This document shows positions 7,246 to 9,852 of a stretch of DNA of 9,852 bases, one piece after another (position 1 is the first letter of the stretch; each line of letters starts with the position of its first letter). The notes under the pieces are model-generated. The model saw only the letters and a program-made list of their open reading frames with translations, made no database searches and had not been told where the DNA came from. Source of the DNA: Acidobacteriota bacterium (GTDB lineage Bacteria > Acidobacteriota > Blastocatellia > RBC074); NCBI GenBank assembly GCA_013140935.1, contig JABFSD010000505.1, forward strand, positions 1-9,852, given 5' to 3'. Both the position numbers and the translations under genes were made by a program.

Positions 7246-7264
7246 GGCAACCTGACAGGTTGCC
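7246..7264. repeat. 19-nt perfect palindrome in the 187-nt gap
   Basis: GGCAACCTG-A-CAGGTTGCC is a perfect palindrome with 9-nt arms and a 1-nt centre. It lies between the JmjC-like gene (stop at 7332) and the glycosyltransferase start, 68 nt after that stop. There is no T-tract beside it; the nearest T-run on the - strand (complement of 7146-7154) is about 90 nt further on. Possibilities are a dispersed palindromic repeat, an operator or an mRNA stability hairpin. The rest of the 7133-7331 gap shows no convincing gene or promoter. Confidence 0.6.
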
Positions 7265-7331
7265 ATACATCCGGCAGCGCGCCGATTTCATACGAGTTGG
7301 GAGGGAGAAAATGTGGTGGAGCGTGTGCAAA

Positions 7332-8231
7332 TCAGTCTTGCGGTTTGGCGAATTTACGCCAGACGCGCAAGGCGTTGAACTTTAAGTTATCGCGCCAGGG
7401 CGAGACTCCCACCGGAGTCGGGTTCACGCCATGCTGGCGCAGCTTGGCATTGACGCAATAAACCATTTCGCGCCGCTCACTCTGCGGATTACGAAACGTA
7501 ATACTGAAAGAAATCGAAACCGCGTTGCCGTTCTTTACCCAGTGCGGAGCGGCGACGGGAAAGTGCAATCCGTCGCCGGGCTTCAACGTGAATACCTTGG
7601 CTTTCGTCTGATATTCGTCCCGGTAAGACAAATTGCGATGTCCGCCCGTGTAAAATTTTTCCAGGTCAATTTCGGAAATAACCGAGCGGTCGGCGCGATC
7701 AAATTGGCTTACTTCTTTTTCGCCGCGAATCTGTAACAGGAAATTATATTCGTTATCAATGTGAAAGGGCGTAACCGAACCCGGCGAACTGACGAAAATA
7801 TAGGCTTCGCGGCGATACATACGCGGCGCGAGCTTTTCGGTGTAAGGCTGAATTTCATCCAGACAGGCGTCGAGCAAGGCACGGTAAGTGGGATCGTGTT
7901 CGACATTTTTTAATACCAGCCACGATTGGCATTCTTCGATGCGGCGTATGGTTTCGGCGACGCTCAAGCCGTTGCGCGGTGTGAGCGCGGGGTCTTGATT
8001 GACGGGGATTTTGCCGGAGTTATATTCGACGCGCTCGGCTGGTAAGGCCTGCGCCAACTCGATCAGGCGGGGCAAACTGAATAGTTCGTGACGGGCCAGG
8101 TTATGCCGAAGCATAAACGGCAGCCGATTAAAATGGCTGTCGAAAACGCGCGCATCCAAGCCGGCTAAATTATTATTTGAAGTGGTGGACGGCGATAAAG
8201 TGACCGAAGCGATTTCAGCGACGGCAGTCAT
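7332..8231 (-). CDS. Cupin-like / JmjC-type putative Fe(II)-dependent oxygenase
   Basis: The protein has 299 aa. The ATG at 8231 has GGAGG 9 nt upstream. After a variable N-terminus, residues about 100-250 form a double-stranded beta-helix of the cupin/JmjC kind. The segment PGSVTPFHIDNEYNFLLQIRGEKE (150-173) carries the HXD iron-binding pair H157 and D159, with N163 and Lys172 in positions commonly used for cofactor binding. PGDGLHFPVAAPHWVKNG (218-235) supplies the distal His, most likely H230. Strand VSISFSITFRN (238-248) closes the barrel. Family members are 2-oxoglutarate/Fe(II) hydroxylases or relatives of unknown substrate. It sits 52 nt downstream of an Acetyltransf_6 gene in the same orientation, which suggests modification of a small molecule, glycan or protein from the same pathway. 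Catalytic activity is inferred from the intact metal triad only. Confidence 0.85.
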   Translation of the reverse strand: MTAVAEIASVTLSPSTTSNNNLAGLDARVFDSHFNRLPFMLRHNLARHELFSLPRLIELAQALPAERVEYNSGKIPVNQDPALTPRNGLSVAETIRRIEECQSWLVLKNVEHDPTYRALLDACLDEIQPYTEKLAPRMYRREAYIFVSSPGSVTPFHIDNEYNFLLQIRGEKEVSQFDRADRSVISEIDLEKFYTGGHRNLSYRDEYQTKAKVFTLKPGDGLHFPVAAPHWVKNGNAVSISFSITFRNPQSERREMVYCVNAKLRQHGVNPTPVGVSPWRDNLKFNALRVWRKFAKPQD

Positions 8232-8283
8232 TTTTGGTTACCTCCAAAGAAACGAATCGTAATTTATTTGGTACGATGGGCAG

Positions 8284-9525
8284 CTACTCTTCTGACGGTG
8301 GAGCTACCTTGAATTTACGTTTGTACCAGCGCAGCAGCGGCAACGCGGCGACGATAAAATTGCCGCCGCCTTTGCCGGTGGCGATGACGATGCGTTTGAG
8401 CGAACGCCGCGCCGTCCACAAACGATTAATCATGAAATGCCGCGACGTGGCGCAGGAATCCATCCATTGCAATTGCGGGTGTTCGTGAAAGCGGCGCACG
8501 TTTTCGAGTTCGAGGTGTACGCCGGGCGAATAACTGGCATAGGCCTCGTCGTAAGCAATCTTGAGCGAGAAAGCGCCGACGCCCGCCTGCACGTTGCATT
8601 TCATGGCGATGGGGCGACCGTTTAGATGCAAGGCCAGCATCAGCAAACGACCGCGCGCGGCGGCGGCACGCATCGTGCGCAAAAATAACTCGCGGGTTTC
8701 GTGATGCTTGCCGAGGGCGGAACCTTCTGCGCCTTTCCAGCCGTGGGCTTCGAGCGAGAGGAATTGTTCCAGCCACCATTCCACCTCGTCGCCCGGACGA
8801 AATTCGACGTATTCGACTTCGCCCAACTCGCGCAACAGTTTTTCCTGACGGCGCAATTCCTTGCGGCGTTTTCCCGACAGGGCGAGGCTGAGGTAATCCT
8901 CGCTGTTGGCGCTGCGTGTGAGCAGGGCGCGGTTGGTGCGCTCTTCGATAGTGAACAAATTCGGGCAATCGTTGGTGTAATCGGTGAGCAACTGGTTGAA
9001 CAATCCGTCGCCCGAAAGATAGGGCAGGGCCAGCAACGAACCAGATTCGGAGGCTTCGCCCACCCAGTCGAAAAAAGCGTTCAGGCAATCACGGGCGTAA
9101 TCAGCGCGAATCAACGGCGTGCAAAGCGATATATGAGGCGTGCGCCACAGTTGGGTATAGGTGACGGGCAGCCCCTTGTAACCGCGCGCGCGTTCGAGCG
9201 GGAAAAAACCGGCCAGCAATTTCGGGCTGCCTTCGTTGCTGGGGCCGGTCGTATAAATCAGCACACAGCGCAAATCCTCGCTACGGCCCAGCAATTCCCA
9301 TTCGGGCAAAAACATCCAGGGTTCATAAAAGACGTTGGCTTCGATGGCGTGGCGGGCGAGGTCTTCCCAAGCGGTTTGATGTTCGGCCAATTCGGCGGCA
9401 GAACGCACGATGGTAATAGACATTGGTTGTCGTTCGACGGCGAACTGACATTTTGCGGGGGGCTGCCAGTCCGGCACGCGCAACGGCATGCGGAGCGGCA
9501 TGGGGATCACGGTTGATGAGGCCAT
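8284..9525 (-). CDS. Acetyltransf_6 (FemAB/GNAT-like) acyltransferase
   Basis: From ATG 9525 the protein has 413 aa. This start is preferred because AAGAAG lies 7 nt upstream. ATG 9546 (7 residues longer, no Shine-Dalgarno) and ATG 9423 (starting MSITIVRS, close to the domain boundary) are alternatives. Codons upstream of 9555 overlap the preceding gene and are unlikely to be translated. Residues 35-200 form the first GNAT-like lobe (TAWEDLARHA, FYEPWMFLPEWELL). Residues 210-375 form the second, with SGKRRKELRRQEKLL (218-232), FLSLEAHGWKG (255-265) and LHLNGRPIAMKCNVQAGVGAFSLKIAYDEAYASYSPG (299-335). The family transfers acyl or aminoacyl groups to amines on sugars, peptidoglycan precursors or other molecules, and members are common in exopolysaccharide loci. 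The C-terminus is basic. Homology to the partial gene just upstream points to a tandem duplication. The substrate is unknown. Confidence 0.88.
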   Translation of the reverse strand: MASSTVIPMPLRMPLRVPDWQPPAKCQFAVERQPMSITIVRSAAELAEHQTAWEDLARHAIEANVFYEPWMFLPEWELLGRSEDLRCVLIYTTGPSNEGSPKLLAGFFPLERARGYKGLPVTYTQLWRTPHISLCTPLIRADYARDCLNAFFDWVGEASESGSLLALPYLSGDGLFNQLLTDYTNDCPNLFTIEERTNRALLTRSANSEDYLSLALSGKRRKELRRQEKLLRELGEVEYVEFRPGDEVEWWLEQFLSLEAHGWKGAEGSALGKHHETRELFLRTMRAAAARGRLLMLALHLNGRPIAMKCNVQAGVGAFSLKIAYDEAYASYSPGVHLELENVRRFHEHPQLQWMDSCATSRHFMINRLWTARRSLKRIVIATGKGGGNFIVAALPLLRWYKRKFKVAPPSEE

Positions 9526-9554
9526 TTGGATACTTCTTAAAGCCATATATGGGG

Positions 9555-9852
9555 TTACTGTGGAGTGGTGGTTTTGTTCAGTCGCTCGCGTAAAGCGCGG
9601 CGTGCGCGACTCAACACGCTGCGGGTTTTGAGTCCGGTTCGATAAAGCGCCGTGCGCCAGCCCGGTTGAAAACATTCCAACGCAAGCGCGGTGCGGGTCT
9701 GTTCCGTCCACGAATCTTTGTAAGCCGAACCGCCGCCCATAAAATCGAATTCGTGAATCGCTGCGTCAGACACGCAATCCTGCAAGCATTGCGCGACCAT
9801 CACGCTGCCCAGACTGTGTTTGTGGTAAGCCGGATCGAACCCGCCTTGAAAG
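9555..9852 (-). CDS. Acetyltransf_6 (FemAB/GNAT-like) protein, C-terminal part only
   Basis: The gene runs off the right edge, so only the last 98 residues are visible. They begin FQGGFDPAYHKHSLGSVM and continue EFDFMGGGSAYKDSWT, the typical final strands of the Acetyltransf_6 domain (Y/F-x-G-G-F-D-x-x-Y, then the DFxxGxxxYKxxW motif). A basic C-terminal tail follows (RARRALRERLNK). The TAA stop at 9555 lies 29 nt before the preferred start of the next gene, which has the same domain: its IAYDEAYASYSPG aligns with GGFDPAYHKHSLG. Both appear to be members of one surface-glycan operon. Start, length and N-lobe cannot be seen. Confidence 0.82.
   Translation of the reverse strand, partial: FQGGFDPAYHKHSLGSVMVAQCLQDCVSDAAIHEFDFMGGGSAYKDSWTEQTRTALALECFQPGWRTALYRTGLKTRSVLSRARRALRERLNKTTTPQ

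Noticed and set aside
7311..7385. A 24-codon + strand frame (MWWSVCKS...) with GGGAGG upstream
   Set aside because: The ribosome-site match is good, but the peptide is tiny, runs into the 3' end of the opposite-strand JmjC-like gene, and has no promoter or domain evidence.
8256..8277. Small dyad ATCGTA...TACGAT in the gap before the JmjC-like gene
   Set aside because: Six-base arms with a 10-nt loop in AT-rich sequence are expected by chance.
8426..9088. A 220-codon - strand frame overlapping the Acetyltransf_6 gene
   Set aside because: It is in another frame of a well-supported gene, very Arg-rich and without family motifs.
8701..9516. A 271-codon open frame on the + strand
   Set aside because: It lies fully antisense to the Acetyltransf_6 gene, whose motifs are clear. 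Its translation shows no recognisable domain and appears to be a codon-bias shadow.
9526..9711. N-terminal extension of the Acetyltransf_6 protein up to codon 9711
   Set aside because: This stretch is the coding region of the upstream paralogue in another frame, and its translation is low-quality sequence. A start at 9525 or 9546 fits the gene spacing.

Overview
The window looks like a bacterial chromosome with moderate GC and compact gene order. It holds one left-edge and one right-edge partial gene and no RNA genes, transposases or CRISPR. I suspect Acidobacteriota (Blastocatellia-like). The reasons are a membrane-anchored FHA/multiheme cytochrome fusion, Fn3/beta-propeller exported proteins, and short palindromic repeats in the intergenic gaps. 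This is an impression from gene content; no rRNA or other phylogenetic marker confirms it.

Left half (about 1-4605), all on the + strand. First comes an FHA domain, one transmembrane helix and seven CXXCH haem sites in a single polypeptide; the window probably starts one base inside its ATG. A 95-nt gap almost filled by a long perfect inverted repeat follows. Next are formamidopyrimidine-DNA glycosylase (mutM/fpg), a 230-nt leader region with a weak promoter candidate and small repeats, and a 717-aa predicted exported, possibly lipid-anchored protein. That protein has an unnamed N-terminal beta-rich domain, an Fn3 domain and a beta-propeller-like C-terminal half. These three genes have no obvious shared pathway.

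Right half (4724-9852), all on the - strand. Read in the direction of transcription it contains the C-terminal end of an Acetyltransf_6 (FemAB/GNAT-like) protein, a second complete Acetyltransf_6 protein, a cupin/JmjC-like putative Fe(II) oxygenase, a GT2 glycosyltransferase and an acyltransferase-3 membrane O-acyltransferase. Most gaps are 27-52 nt and most genes have a good Shine-Dalgarno, so this is probably an operon or two sub-operons split at the 187-nt gap before the glycosyltransferase. The set suggests synthesis and decoration (N- or O-acylation, perhaps hydroxylation) of a cell-surface glycan or exopolysaccharide. The product cannot be identified from the sequence.

The two halves converge at about 4606-4723, where a second large imperfect inverted repeat lies. 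A third, unrelated 19-nt palindrome lies in the 187-nt gap. The most interesting items are the FHA-transmembrane-heptahaem fusion, the palindromic repeats, and the acyltransferase/oxygenase/glycosyltransferase cluster.
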